Positions 9,926 through 21,634 of a stretch of 64,000 nt of DNA are shown in pieces; positions within the stretch are counted from its first letter, which is position 1, and each line of letters starts with the position of its first letter. The stretch covers positions 124,001 through 188,000 of the forward strand of contig MEHQ01003017.1 in assembly GCA_008828725.1 (NCBI GenBank), given 5' to 3'. The notes beneath the pieces were generated by a model. That model did not search any database. It had not been told where the DNA came from and worked only from the letters and a program-made list of their open reading frames with translations. Origin of the DNA: Saccharina japonica. Its lineage: Eukaryota; Sar; Phaeophyceae; Laminariales; Laminariaceae. Made by a program: the position numbers and the translations under genes.

Positions 9926-12138
9926 GCTTTTGCACTGCGGCTGTAATTGCACAGCTGCGTGTGTCTCATCGAGTCCTCGAGAGAAGTCCATGTTACCGTG
10001 CCCAGCATGCAACACCTACCGCAACGGAAGGAGCTTCGAGTGCAGCCAGCAAGATGGAAGCAGGCAGCAGGGCCGTGCCCTATGCGAGGGGTATAGCGAG
10101 ACAGGGGGCAGAGTGGATCGTGCACGAGTCGCACCGGTGCAGACTCGAGAGGGCTAGGAAAATACGCACAGGCGCACAGAGCTGGGAGCGCAGTTTTACA
10201 GACGAAGGCAGGCAGTACATGTTTGATCAGGCTACGTACGTGCCCCGTGCGATATGGCCTTGGCTAGGCTACGTGCCCGGTGACAGTTGTGTCACGTGCC
10301 TGGTGCGAGGTGCACAGCAGAACTCGCAGGGTTGGGTGCAAAATTTGACACCCCCTTAGAAACGTGAGGGGTTTCCATGGACCTACTTGGCTCTAGCAGG
10401 ATGGATCGGCTCCCCGTGGTTACTTGCTATATTTCGCGACTTTAAAGGCCCAGAGCACGCGCCACGGAGCCCAGCCGGGACCCGCACCTGCGCCGTGGCG
10501 TACACGCGGCCCCCCGAGAGCGCGAGAAACGACCCGCAGCCGAAGGAGAAAAGTAAAGTATTTCGGGGAAAATGTGTATTTAATGTATACGGTACACACT
10601 TTCAGTCATATCTCTCTTTTAAACTCTTAGTGTGAGTATACAGAGTATACATGCAGTACAGGACACCTATGGATATGATATGGATATGATCTGATGTTAC
10701 GAAAACGAGCAATAAGAAAGTCAGGCTGAGATTTACAGAAAAAAATGAAATTCGGGAGTCAATATACCGAAGTTAGTGTAAACCGCACCCAATCTCAAGC
10801 AAGAAATCCAGCCTGGAACAGCTTTCCTGCTTCTTGTTATTGATGTGTGCCCGGTACTGCTGTATACATGATAGTATACCATCCTATTCTGTATCCTGCC
10901 TGGTATTTGTATACTGGTATATGAGTACGAGTATACGTAGTCTGATCTACGGCAGTAGGATCTATTACTGCCGTAAATTGACTAATGCCCGTCGTCTAGT
11001 CTGAGCGCGTATCTCTCGTGATCTCCTTTCTCTTTCGGTGCGTCCCGACAAGTTGTGTACCATTCTCTCTGCTACCGGTAGGTGGAGTGGGCACCTTTTT
11101 TTAATCATCGGTTTTACAAAGTCCAGCTCAGCTTGTGGGAGGTTTCACCCTCAAACGGCATTCTAAATAAGCTGTGGTCACAGGTCTCTATCCCCCCCCC
11201 CCCCGTGTGTACTCGGCTTCTTTTTTGTTGCGCACAGGCTTCATTCGGCGTTACCACTGATCGTCGAGTACCATCGATGTTTTGCTCATTCACGCTCTCG
11301 CGCTTTCAGCGACATGAGAAAAACCGCACAAAAAATATGATACTCTGTTGTTGAACTCCTCGGGTATTGAACCTCGGCCCCCATGCCCATCAGAGGTTGA
11401 CCTGTTGAGCTATCCGAAGTGTATGAATACCTGGTGCTTGCCACTTGTTCTGTACAATTGGGAGAATGCTCTAGAATCGCTCTACGCACGAGTGCTCGTG
11501 CACTGCTGCAGCAAGCTGTTGTTGCTGCTGCTGCTGCTTCTGCTACTGCTGGTGTGTTGTCCTTTTGCTGAAGGTAAACGCTATACATCCGGCTTTCTCG
11601 TGTACACAGAAGGCCGGCAGGCAGCCGAGCTGTCTTTTATTGTCCACGCCAACATACAAGATTCGAAACAAAACTGTGCCAATCGTTCACCGCCAATGGA
11701 GAACGAAAAACGAGTAGCATACCAGGTACCAGGTACCGTGTACTCCTACTGTCATCAAGATAACACACTCCCCGCCATGAATTTCGGTGCCCGTTCGTCG
11801 GTGCCGGTTTTCTCCGAGATAAGGGAGGGGCACACAATACGAAAGTGCTGCCTTTGGACAGATCTCGTCGAGATGGTTGCCGTAGAGGCGTCGTTCGGCT
11901 TTCGCACTTTTTCCGTTGTGGAATGGAGGCTATCAGCTAAAGACATTCATTCGCCCCGAGGGTGTGTGATATCGTATCACCCGTGTGATAGATCCGGTAA
12001 CGGCAAACTGCAGCAGCAGCAGCAGCAGTAGTAGTACAGCATCAAACGGTAGGTGGCATTTCATACTTGCAATACTGATACTGCTTGCCGTGTACAGCGT
12101 GTCCCTCTTGTGTCAAAAGTAATTTATCCACACTATTA
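9926..12138. other. Unassigned region with CTG and CAG tracts
   Basis: A 132-codon plus frame (9961-10359) and a 227-codon plus frame (11348-12031) are open but show no domain. The latter runs through a tRNA-like fragment, a CTG tract (about 11515-11553, read as poly-Leu) and a CAG tract (12009-12030, read as poly-Gln), so it is probably a chance frame. Part of 11760-11995 is repeated, diverged, at 15215-15370 (shared TTTTCTCC and GAGGGGCACAC, and GTGTGTGATATC-type ends). Confidence 0.4.
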
Positions 12139-12252
12139 TTACGGAGGACCATAGTAAATAGGACTACATATTTTGCTAGTAAAAACAGGAACATATATAT
12201 AGGTTTTTGTGTATACCGTAGGTCCTATTTACTACATTAGCCCACCCCGTAA
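12139..12252. mobile_element. MITE-A copy 1
   Basis: Starts TTACGGAGGACCATAGTAAA and ends in the inverted form CCCCGTAA, flanked by TA on both sides. The family has no coding capacity, so it depends on a transposase elsewhere. TA targets point to a Tc1/mariner-type or PIF-like enzyme (inference). Confidence 0.85.
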
Positions 12253-12780
12253 TATTAGATACCTATAGTAGTACGGTATACTTGAAGTATAACTATTACT
12301 TCGTATAAATATACTAATGAGTCGTAGCGCTCAGTACGTACGGCACGGTGAGGCGTCCAGACCTTCCCACGGCGGTGCGCTCAGAACTTTCTTCCGACCC
12401 ACCGCCCGTACAGCCAGCTCCTGTACCCACAGCAACAGTAGTCCCTGATATACCTTCCCGCGAATATTCCTGGCGTTCACGTAGAGCACGGTGAACTTTC
12501 CCCTGCTGCTTTTCCTCCCAGTGAATATTTCTGTCTGTCCTCTTCCTCTCGGCCAATATATTTTCCGCGCTTAACCCATTCAGAGATGAAACATTTATCC
12601 CGCACTAATTCCAAGTAGTGTGTCCCCAAATGCGTGGGACAAGTTCTTGAGGGGTTGAGTGTTGCACAGGTGCACAGTCCCCTTCTCTACGTCCTTGCTC
12701 TACGCGCAACAGTCACGACTCCTCGCTTGTTATTTTCCTCCCAATGTTCCCAGCAGCGAATTTTCTCGCCATCTTGATTA
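12253..12780. other. Unassigned, with one short minus frame and one N-family repeat
   Basis: A minus frame at 12314-12556 (80 codons, MAERKRTDRNIHWEEKQQGK...) is hydrophilic and Gly/Ser-rich and resembles no family I know. 12575-12650 is a copy of a repeat sharing CACTAATTCCAAGTA and TGTCCCC with 27590-27780, 30575-30650, 39015-39110, 42205-42310 and 48390-48575. Confidence 0.4.
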
Positions 12781-13140
12781 GACGCGTTGCGTCATGTATC
12801 GCGTGATGTGTTTGCATGTCGGAGACGTTTATCTTCGCCAATGCCACGTTAAGCGCCTGTAGCGCCTATATAGGACCGCCCCCATCCGCCAAGGGCCCTT
12901 GTGCGTGCGGTATGTTAGCGTTTTAGCTGCGCCACGTGCCATCTGACGGCGCCTAAAATCCACGCCCATTGACTTGATTAGCCGCGTTACGTAACGTTGC
13001 GTATCGCACGCTGATGCGTTCGTATAACGGAGGCATTCAACTACTCCACACGCCACGTTAAGCGCCTAGAACCGTCCCCATTGGCCAAGTGCGTGTGCAT
13101 GGGGCATGGTACGTATCGTTTTAGCTGCGCCATGTGAGGT
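12775..13140. repeat. Diverged tandem duplication of about 200 bp
   Basis: Both halves carry GATTAG-CGCGTT-CGT, then GCCACGTTAAGCGCCT, then CGTTTTAGCTGCGCCA (12780-12950 and 12975-13137). The function is unknown. Confidence 0.7.
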
Positions 13141-13169
13141 GTTGGGTAGGCCCCCACCGAGGATTTTCA

Positions 13170-13900
13170 AGTCGGGCAGCTCTCCGGTTGAATGGCCTTC
13201 GCTTTGTCGGACGTTACAGCCTTCGATGCTTGGGGACAGGAGGGTTTTGTAGTCGAGACAAATTTGATGCACGGTTTGAGCGTCATACCCTACTACCGTG
13301 TGTTATTGATATGGGCAGGAGCTTGGGTAGGGCCCACCGGTATTGAATTGGGTCCGCTTGGGCTTAGACCGGCCTTCGCTTCGTGGTATATTGAAGGAGT
13401 TTTTTCACTGACGACAAGTGTTGCTGGCTTTTAGAGAGTTTTGTTTTTATTGAGCTCGGCAGCAGAGAGGCGACATGTAGTCCTTGGAATGGGAGGCTAT
13501 CCCGTGAGGTCGGTGGTGTTTTCATGCGTGTTCACAGCACCAGTGAATGATTTCGACGTTGATTACAGGAGGATGTTTTTGCTCGCTTCAAGAGCGCGAT
13601 TTGTCGTGGTTTTTTCAACGGCACCAGTGAATGATTTCGACATTTTTATAACGTGCGACAAGTGAGATCACGGAGTGTTATTGATTTGAGTATATAGCAG
13701 CTTGGGTTAGAGCGGCCTGTGCTTCGTGGCATATTGAAGGACTATTTTTACGTGCGACAAGTATTGCTCGCTTCAACTAACGTATACTTAGGTATTCTAT
13801 GTTTTGGGTTGGGCAGCAGGGACAAGGACAAGGCTTGGACGGCATGTATGTGCCATAGAAATGGGAGGCTAACCCGTGTATTGTTTTGCGATGTTTCGCG
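13170..13900. repeat. Internally repeated segment with open plus frames
   Basis: Several motifs recur here: GTGTTATTGAT, CTTCGTGG-ATATTGAAGGA and GACAAGT-TTGCT (13300-13430 and 13675-13770), GCACCAGTGAATGATTTCGA (13540 and 13623), and GGGAGGCTA-CCCGTG (13491 and 13863). Overlapping plus frames of 60-80 codons exist but carry no known domain. Confidence 0.5.
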
Positions 13901-14584
13901 CTTTTTCGTTGCTTTTCGACAGCGGTAGTAACTGTTTCCTCATTGCAAACACTAGTTTTAATGCAAAAACAGTTTTTTCAACTCTTCCCGTACGGCGCTT
14001 TCACCTATATCAGCCACTATCGACGCTGTCAGGGTCTTGGAATCGTCAGCCGCAGAACCTTGTATATATATACACCTGGTGTATAGGATCGGTTGGCATT
14101 GCACTGACAAGTGGGTGCACGACAGAAAAAAACTCCAAACGATACCACACTCCCGAACAGATCAAAACGAAAAACAAACCAGTCGGGTGGGGATTTCTGG
14201 ACGAAATTACGATAATCGAGTTTTTCTTTTCGAGTTTTGTTTGCTTGGTTTTAGTATACCCCTCCCTGTCTGGGTCTCGAAAATGAGTAGTGGGGTGTCG
14301 GAGTTTTTGTTTTACGTGCATCCCTGCACTGACTATTCTCCTCATTATGTTCGATGCACCTGGAATTGTATATTTGTTGTAGTTTGTGACTAGAGAGTGT
14401 GTAAGGTGAAGTATGAGCGCTGACGCTTGGTGTGGTGGATGACGGTGGGTAGAAATAACGGTGTAATGTAAAGAACAAACGCACACACGTACATACGGCC
14501 GTCTGGCACTGCGTGGTATCGTAGTGGTTGTTCGTATACTTTTATATTGCGATATTGTAATGCACGCGCATGATGGGAAGCGGT
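13901..14584. other. No feature recognised
   Basis: Overlapping frames on both strands (for example 14046-14609 minus) show no motif, splice structure or repeat similarity that I could detect. Confidence 0.35.
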
Positions 14585-14870
14585 ATGTTCCACACCAAAG
14601 ACAGATCATCTACAGATAGATCATCTACAAATAGATCATCTATATATCGATCATGTAGATCCCCCACCTACCGTTTTGAGTTGCAGTGTAGGAGTAGTAT
14701 AGTACATTCACATCCATGACTGAAAGCATGTTCTATTAATAGATGATGGTGACATGAGCTAGGTCATACCTGGTACATACAGATCAGGGATGTATCTTCC
14801 CTGAATGATCTAGATCATGTATTGAGCATGATCTGTATTATCTGTATGATCTGTCCGAGGTGCGGTATGT
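14585..14870 (-). mobile_element. Element F copy (minus orientation)
   Basis: Begins TTCCACAC-AAAGACAGATCATCTAC and ends GATCTGTCCGAGGTGCG, the imperfect terminal inverted repeats of the family (consensus near CACACATCGGACAGATCATC). The core CCTGGGTTGGATCTGT is largely missing, so this is a deleted copy. A CTATTAATAG palindrome sits at 14733-14742. Confidence 0.7.
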
Positions 14871-15395
14871 TTCAATAGCCCAAAGGGTTCACAGGGGGAA
14901 TATGCCGAAAGCGATACCCGTCAAACGACTGCTCACAGGGAGCACGTCTGGGCATTAGAACTTGGGAAATGTCGTTTTCGGTAGGGGTCATAAAAGGTCG
15001 AAATTCTACCAGAAAGAGTTTTGCAACTGAAAATGCAGTGCTCTTATTTTTTTTGCCCGAAGGGGCTGCTTAAACCGTTATTTGTAGTGCAGCATCGGCC
15101 GCACGAAGCAGCCTATCATAAGTGATGAGGCTTCTGGAAAAGGGTGTGTATCTGTGCGACTCGCGGGCATGGCGATTTCTCGTACGGCTGTATGATATCC
15201 TCACACTGCGACAGTACCGTATCACACGGGTGATAAGCTACCACACCGGGTGATAAGATAACACACCCCCGCAGACGAATTTCGGAGCCGATTTTCTCCA
15301 AAGCATGTCTTAAGAGGGGCACACCCGACGAAAACGGTGGCTTTGGAAGGATCTGGACGAATTCAATCCATATAGCTGTCACATTTTGTTCCCCT
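14871..15395. other. Repeat fragments, no gene
   Basis: 15215-15370 resembles 11760-11995 and carries TATCACCCGGTGTGG-type motifs also present at 21590-21620. I see no gene. Confidence 0.4.
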
Positions 15396-15510
15396 CAAAC
15401 CCCGTAGTTCGCGCGATGGAAGTATCAGATATACGCAGCTTGCAAATATGAGTTTCGACGAGATCCTCGATCTCACAGCTGTCGTTTTTTTTTTTTTTTT
15501 TTTTTAATTT
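15396..15510 (+). mobile_element. Element G copy 1 (poly-T end)
   Basis: Contains GCGCGATGGAAGTATCA, GCAGCTTGCAAA, then TCCTCGATCTCACAGCTG followed by a run of about 20 T. Seven copies share this layout, with a homopolymer always at the same end. That fits a retroposed sequence whose 3' poly-A lies on the opposite strand (inference). Confidence 0.7.
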
Positions 15511-15734
15511 TCTCGATATACTCATTCATCGCTTTTGGCGTTTGCACGTTATTGCCCCATTGCCGAAAAGATCATCTCCAAACTTTTGTCCGGGCGGGGT
15601 GTGTGTGTGCTATCATGCGTGTTAGACGGTAGTAGACGCTTGAGAAGATCACACATTATAACATGGGCCCGAAAAGCTATATGTATAACCAGGTCTAAAG
15701 GTCTGGAGCTTTTCGTGCTGATATTTCAGATTTC

Positions 15735-16010
15735 CGAATGTCACCATCACCTTTCAGTCGATATGAACGTTTCGTGGAACCTTTTTTTTTAGACGGCGGT
15801 ATGATAATGTCATCATCCAGCTTTTAGTCGATATGAACGTTTCATGGGACGTTTTCTGAGACCCAGGTACAATAATGTCATAATTCAGCGTTTAGTCGAT
15901 ATGAACGTTTCATGGAACGTTTTTGAGACCCAGGTACAATAATGTCATCATTCAGCTTTCGGCCCCTATGTTTTTACGTTTCATGGAACGTTTTTGAGAC
16001 TCAGGTACCT
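15735..16010. repeat. Tandem repeat, about 67-bp unit, four copies
   Basis: The unit contains TCGATATGAACGTTTCATGG, AACGTTTTTGAGACCCAGG and AATAATGTCATCATTCAGC. Copies have diverged and the last is truncated. Confidence 0.8.
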
Positions 16011-16129
16011 AGAACGGCAAAAAAAAAAACGACACGAAAGGATCTCACCACCAACCGTCGAGTGTGATTAGTGTCATGAGCCGTTGGAGTAGTGTCATGC
16101 AGCGCACGTGCCGTGTACGAGTAGCTTAG

Positions 16130-16446
16130 TTTTTTTTTTCCCCATCCCTTTTATTATCTTCGCCCTTCTATTCTCTCTCCCTCTTTAGTCGTAAGTTATA
16201 TCCGGGGTCACCAAGTAGGCTCTTCTCCCCCCTCCCCACTATGGTACGTGCCTATGATAGCATTTTTATCGCGAGAAGATTTCAGCACTTTCTTCCCTCG
16301 TTAACTCTCGTCTATTTGTGCCTACCCACGCTATAATATGCGCTCTCGGTGTCATTTGAGAATAAAAATCTCCGTACGGAGACTCGAACCCTCGGCTTCC
16401 AACTCAACAGGCTTCGTGGTTACGTGCTGAACCACCGGGGCGACCG
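16130..16446 (-). mobile_element. SINE-S copy 1 (tRNA-derived)
   Basis: On the minus strand the 5' head has a tRNA-like A box (GGTGGTTCAGCACG) and B box (GGGTTCGAGTCTCC). The shared body follows: GAATAAAAA, GAGAGCGCATATTATAGCG, GAAGAAAGTGCTGAAATC, and TGACCCCGGAT, ending in GGGATGGGGAAAAAAAAA. The head does not fold into a full cloverleaf, so it is not a working tRNA gene. Confidence 0.75.
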
Positions 16447-17247
16447 GCTGAGGGCGTTAAATGCGTCGCCCCCTGGTATGGCAGCCAGGACTGCTTCCTG
16501 AGACCGATGCTGTACGTAGTCGTCGTCATACTTATTGTTTTTCATTTTTTCCTTATCAAGTGCCTAAGGGGGAAAACACTTTACAGGTATCTGCTGATTT
16601 TTCAAGTACCCTATACATGATATTACATGATACATACACTTATATACATGTCATATTTGTGTTTCTATCAGCACTTCACCTTGCAGTTGCGCGGGTGTTT
16701 AAGGTGCTATTGGTGTACCCGCGCGAGGTATTGCACTTGTAGCTGTAGCTCTACAGAAGTGCCAGCTGTCTCTCTGTGGGGCCAAAGTATTCATTATTTT
16801 ATTAATTCATTAGACTCTTTCTTTGACGGCAAACCGGTATGATAAAGACATAATAGACAAACTATTCTTACTATTCATACTTGTCGTTTTCCAGGAGTCC
16901 AGGGCCCTTCGTGCATCCGTACGAGTACAGCAATATACACATGAAATATTCTAAGCTTTTCTGCTGCGCCAAGCGATGCCACGAGCTATATATGTACACT
17001 GTACACAAGTACACATCATACTTTCTGGCGAGTACGATTTATACGAGAGCCCTAAGTTCAGCTGCACCTGTACCCAAAAAAAAAAAACACGTTGATGCTG
17101 ATTGCCTTGTACAACTGCTGGTGCGCAGCCTACATCGCATGAAAAGCTCTAGAGTCTGGAGCTTTACGTTGAGCTACGTACATGTCGCACAAAGCCCTCA
17201 TGAGCGTACACTTCGCATATCCTATTATTGTACCAGGTATCATATAT
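16447..17247. other. No feature recognised
   Basis: Several plus frames (16461-16742, 16881-17327) are open without motifs. I see no repeat family here. Confidence 0.35.
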
Positions 17248-17645
17248 TATACGAAGCATTGTTATATTGGTCATGCCAAAACGCGTATATAGCGTATATA
17301 GTGTATACAGTATATGTCCGCGATTAAGAAAGAGCCCAGGAAGTGAGGGTCACATTTTTGAGGGACGCTATTGCGGGGGGCCATAGTAAACACTAGTAAA
17401 TAGGACCAAATTTTGTTGGTGAAAATAGGGAAATAAACGGCAGGTTTTTTGTGTGTACCGTAGGTCCTATTTACTAGTATTTACTATGGTCCCCTGTAGT
17501 AGGAAAACTTGGTTAGTAAACCGCCTTCAGCGGCGAGCGCCACACTAAATCCTACCGCACGAAGCATTGTTATATTGGTCATGCCGAAACGGGTATATAG
17601 TGTATACAGTATATGTCCGCGATTAAGAAAGAGCCCAAGAAGTGA
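17248..17645. repeat. 90-bp direct repeats flanking MITE-A copy 2
   Basis: 17248-17342 and 17561-17645 share CATTGTTATATTGGTCATGC and CGCGATTAAGAAAGAGCCCA with few differences. Between them are MITE-A copy 2 and a fragment of the D family. Confidence 0.8.
17371..17499. mobile_element. MITE-A copy 2
   Basis: TTGCGGGGGGCCATAGTAAA at the left and the inverted TTTACTATGGTCCCCTGTAG at the right. The flanks read C-TA and TA-G, so the target was CTAG. Confidence 0.85.
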
Positions 17646-17706
17646 TGGTATAGAATAGCGTATGTTGTAAGGTTTGCTCACATGAGGCGTTTCTTGTTGG
17701 CGGGCC
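17510..17706 (-). mobile_element. D-family repeat copy
   Basis: Carries GCGCCACACTAAATCCTAC and GAGGCGTTTCTTGTTGGCGGG. Relatives: 25505-25645 (same orientation), 34340-34580 and 57155-57375 (opposite orientation) and a fragment near 50905-50970. Interrupted by part of the 90-bp repeat. Confidence 0.6.
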
Positions 17707-17760
17707 GGGACCATACTGAATAATGCTTGTATTCGTACATGATTTTTGTTGACATATTAT

Positions 17761-17872
17761 TACGGGAGACCATAGTGAATGGGGGACCTACGCTATACAC
17801 GAAAACGTACGTTTTCCCCAATTTTTACTAACAATATTTGGTCCTATTTACTATTAATAGGGTCCTCCGTAA
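17761..17872. mobile_element. MITE-A copy 3
   Basis: TACGGGAGACCATAGTGAAT to GGTCCTCCGTAA. Near the right end the usual TTTACTAG is replaced by TTTACTATTAATAG (17851-17860), one of the seven CTATTAATAG sites. Confidence 0.85.
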
Positions 17873-19129
17873 CACCATTCATACTCTTGGCGTATAATAC
17901 CTGTACGTATGATATATATAATACTTGTACTATTTTTGTGCACATGTTAACGTTTTTTTCTTTCTTTTTCCTGGGAGACCCAGGCATTGCCCACTAGACA
18001 AGAATGCCAAGTACAGCTTCATCAACCAACCCTCTATCGAATACTGGCTGTCAGCGCGCATATGTATAGGTATATATCATACGAAGTATATATATATGGC
18101 ACCATGTTGTGCACGTGTCGCGGGACTCGTCATTGCTCGTACCGTTAGTCCGGGAACTGTAGTCTTACCACCCCCTTGCCCAGGAGTGCGCTTCTTGTGC
18201 CCAATGGTGTTGTAGTGGCCGTCGTTTCTGTCGGCGATTCTGTCCCTCTGGTGTCCGGGGTTAATCATTGCATTAGTCCGGCAGCATGTATGTCATAGCT
18301 GGTATATACGTAGATTTCTTGTTGTCCCTTTGACCTTGGAGATCTGTTAGAGATCTGTTAGATATATGTTAGATATCTGTTACGAGATCTGTTACGAGAT
18401 CTGTTAGATATATGTTGAGATATCTGTTGGGCCGCCCGACCGACCTACCCGCACAGGCCATAGCCGTCACGTACCGTTTGTATACACGTATAATATATAT
18501 ATATATATATTCAATACCAGGTACGGGCATTGTCGTACGGTGCAGCAAACGCGCCGTCCCGGACGGTCGGAGTATTTCTCGGCAAAATTGCCCCTATTCC
18601 TTTTTCCCTTGACGTACGTACGTATACTCGTGCCCAGAACCGAAGGCAGCCCATCTCTCGAGTATAAAGGACCAGTTCCGCTGGTATGCACTACGACCCT
18701 ATTCGCATTAGCCCGTGGTGTATGGGGCCTATCCTGGGTCTTGAGGGAACCTGCCGGGAAACATGCCTACTTGCAGTCCGCAGACTGCGAGAGAAACCAA
18801 AAGTCCACTTTTTTTTTTTTTTTTTCAACAGTTCACAAAATTGCCGACCCGAACCTACGAAGCCTTCCCTGGGTATAGAATTAGCCGCCCGCCGGCAGGA
18901 CCCACAAAGCCACCAAGGACCCTGAGATCACACGCCGCGCCGACCTATGCCCCCGAAAGCTGCAGTACTCGAGGTTGTGTTTTGTAGGTTTTACGTATAC
19001 ATGTAATACATGGACGTTTTGTTTATCTCAGTCCGCGTACTGCAATTAGGCGGATCCCCTGCTGGGTGTTGTTTTTTGCTATTTTCGAGCTCGGCCGTAA
19101 GCTAGAAACGGGGGGTACGCAAAGGGTAG
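17873..19129. other. No gene recognised; short microsatellites
   Basis: Contains an AGATCTGTTAGATAT-type array (about 18340-18430), an AT run (18494-18510) and a T run (18808-18826). The open plus frames lack motifs. Confidence 0.4.
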
Positions 19130-19256
19130 ACAGTGTCGTATGCATCAGATATTAGGTGCACTATGAGCAATGCTTACATAAAACGTGCGAGACTAATCGT
19201 ATGCATCAGATATTAAGTGCACTACGAGCAATGTTTACATAAAAACGTGGAGACTA
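19130..19256. repeat. 61-bp direct tandem duplication
   Basis: TCGTATGCATCAGATATTA and GTGCACTA-GAGCAATG occur twice (19136 and 19197) with about four substitutions. Confidence 0.85.
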
Positions 19257-20034
19257 CTCACTTTTCTGTGGGATTATACCATTGCTACGTCTGTGGATAC
19301 CAGGTCCCCTTCCCCTAAATAGTACCGCCTCGTTACATTATACACAGGTTCAAGATCACACCCAAGGTCTGTCACTCGGTTCCGTGTGTAGACCCGAGGT
19401 ACCGACCCACCTCTGTACCAAGTGTTTTATTTAAGACACCAGGTTCTTGTCAGGAAGACGGCACTCGGTTTATAGACTACCATATGTATTTTGGATACTA
19501 CTCTTTAGTTTTGACGCTCGTATTATGCAACGTACCAAGTTCGTTCTTGGTTGTGCACATGCACACTCCACAGCGCAACCAGACGGGCGATAAATCTGCC
19601 CGGAGCGTCCCACATTGGCCTCGTGGACAAGTGTGAGTATGCACACTTGCAGCCACGTTTCCGGGATGCACTCCCCGGTGACTGCTTGGTGGGTTGTCCT
19701 CGTGCCTACTGAAATCCATTTCATGGGCTCAAGTCTCACCAAGTGCACATACTCGTAGGGACTTTTTCTTTGCTTGGAAATTGCTTCGCGGAAAGCGCGA
19801 GAGAGCGTGAGTTAGAAAAAAGTTCGATGAACGTCGACGAGCAGTGCTAACAATGCTGAATGAACCCTATGCGTGATCAAGGGGAAGGCATGTCTGTACC
19901 GGGGGGGGGGGGGGGGGCGCCCCTGTGACCTGTGACCACGGCTAGTGCTATATAGTGGAGAAGGTCGCTGAGGGTAAAAACCTCCAAGTTGAACTGGAAA
20001 GTAAAAGCGATGATAAACAAAATGAAAGAAAAAG
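19257..20034. other. No feature recognised
   Basis: A minus frame at 19470-19748 is open without a motif. A G run of about 16 lies near 19902-19917. Confidence 0.35.
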
Positions 20035-20716
20035 AGCTACTGCTGTTTTACAACGGTCATTTTGGCGGTAACAAATAGTAAAAGGGTACAATGACCTCCT
20101 CAAGGCGTATTGTCATATTATACGTTGCTGCGCAGTCTCCTGATTTGGTCAACCAACAACCAACCGCGGTGTCAAGAGTGCACCCAATGAACGCCCAATG
20201 TCGGCACCCGTAATTTTCCTCGTCGGCTTATTGCCTCGCTGTTTTCTTCCTTGCCTACTTGTTGTTGTTGGTGGTGGCGGCGGCGGTGGTCGTCGTGAAG
20301 GTGTCGCTGTTGTTGGTGGTGGTGTTGTTGAGGTGTGATGGGGAGTTGACTCCACATTTTTTTTTTTTTTTTTCGCTGTTTTACAACAGTCATTATGGCA
20401 GTATCAAAAGATAAAAGGGTACAATGACCTCCTCAAGGCCGTCTTATCATATTATACGAAGTACGTTGCTGCGCAGTCTCCTGATTTTGCCAACCAACAA
20501 CCAACTGCGGTGTGCACGAGTGTACCCAATGAACCCCCAATGTCGGCACCCGTAACTTTCCTCGTCGTCTTTTTGTCTCCCTGTCTTCTCCTTGCCTGGT
20601 GTTGTTGGCGGTGGTGGTGTTGGCGGTGGTGGCGGTCGTCGTGGTGGTGTCGCTGTTGTTGTTGGTGGTGTTGTTGAGGTGTGGTAGGGGGTTGACTCCA
20701 CATGTTTTTTTTTTTG
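20035..20716. repeat. 340-bp tandem duplication, each copy ending in poly-T
   Basis: 20035-20373 and 20375-20716 share GCTGTTTTACAAC-GTCATT, AATGACCTCCTCAAGGC, CAACCAACAACCAAC and a GGTGGTGGCGG-rich block, and each ends at TTGACTCCACAT plus a T run. The repeated poly-T end suggests a retroposed unit that then duplicated in tandem (inference). Confidence 0.85.
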
Positions 20717-21040
20717 CGTGTTCATGGTTTGGCACGGCCAGTATGTGAACATATGACACACACTCCAGACGAGAAATACAAACTCGCCGGTAGATATGTA
20801 TACCGGTATAAACAGTTGTTGATAATACACCAAGTACAGCCACGTAGTAATTCATTAATAACACTACTTAGAATCGCTATACGTATACTGACGGAGTCAG
20901 GGGTCAATGAGATTCATTAGTTAAATTACTTGAACTACTGGATAGCAGTAGCCTACTGGATAACAGTAGCCTACTGGATAACAGTAGTCTACTGGACCGC
21001 TGGGAAGAAGGCAGACCGACTCTGGTCCCCGCCGACGCCA
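20717..21040. other. Short tandem repeat, no gene
   Basis: 20935-21000 repeats CTACTGGATAACAGTAGC three times. Nothing else was recognised. Confidence 0.5.
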
Positions 21041-21300
21041 AACTCCACACATGGACAGATAGATCATCTACAGATACTTAGGTCATCTATATAATGTAGT
21101 TATTTACCTGCCGTTATGAGATATTTAGCAGGATCTGTATTACACAGATCCAACCCAGGAAACATCTCCTAAATCATGCAGATTATATGGCTTCCACTCG
21201 GCAACATATCCTAGATCGTTAACAGATCAGTAGTATATCTTCCCTGAATGACCTAGATCATGGACGTAGGAAAGGATGATCTGTGCGAGGTTGTGCAAGA
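21041..21300 (-). mobile_element. Element F copy (minus orientation)
   Basis: Starts CTCCACACATGGACAGATAG, continues through CAGATCCAACCCAGGAAACA and GGCTTCCACTCGGCAACAT, and ends GATCTGTGCGAGGTTGTGC. Near full length with both imperfect termini. Confidence 0.8.
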
Positions 21301-21634
21301 ATCAGAGCTCCATATTTTTGCCACCGTGTCTGGGGTTCCATGGCATACCCTTGGTCACCTCTAGCAGAGGCCTGTTGAACGTAGAAAGGGGGGGAGAAGT
21401 TGAGATCGCACCGGGAGCAGATACGTACCAAAGGTTTGTTTGGCGGCACACGCGTACGTAGTCCCGGACGAGGCGATGAACGCACGCAATCTTCACGTAG
21501 TGATTGCTGAGTTTTTTTTTGTTGTGTGTGATTGTTGTGAGATGATGCACTTAAGCCTCCCTGCCGGGGAAGGAGCGGGGCGTACCGTACAGTATAACAC
21601 GGGTGATATGATAACACACCCCCTCTATCAATAA

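Noticed and set aside
11340..11420. Possible tRNA gene on the minus strand
   Set aside because: The A and B boxes are present, but the T and acceptor stems do not pair. It is treated as a tRNA-like remnant.
11348..12031. 227-codon plus frame with poly-Leu and poly-Gln
   Set aside because: It reads through a tRNA-like fragment, a CTG tract, a dispersed repeat and a CAG tract, with no domain.
16380..16446. tRNA gene at the SINE-S head
   Set aside because: The T-stem has mismatches and the sequence is always followed by the SINE body.
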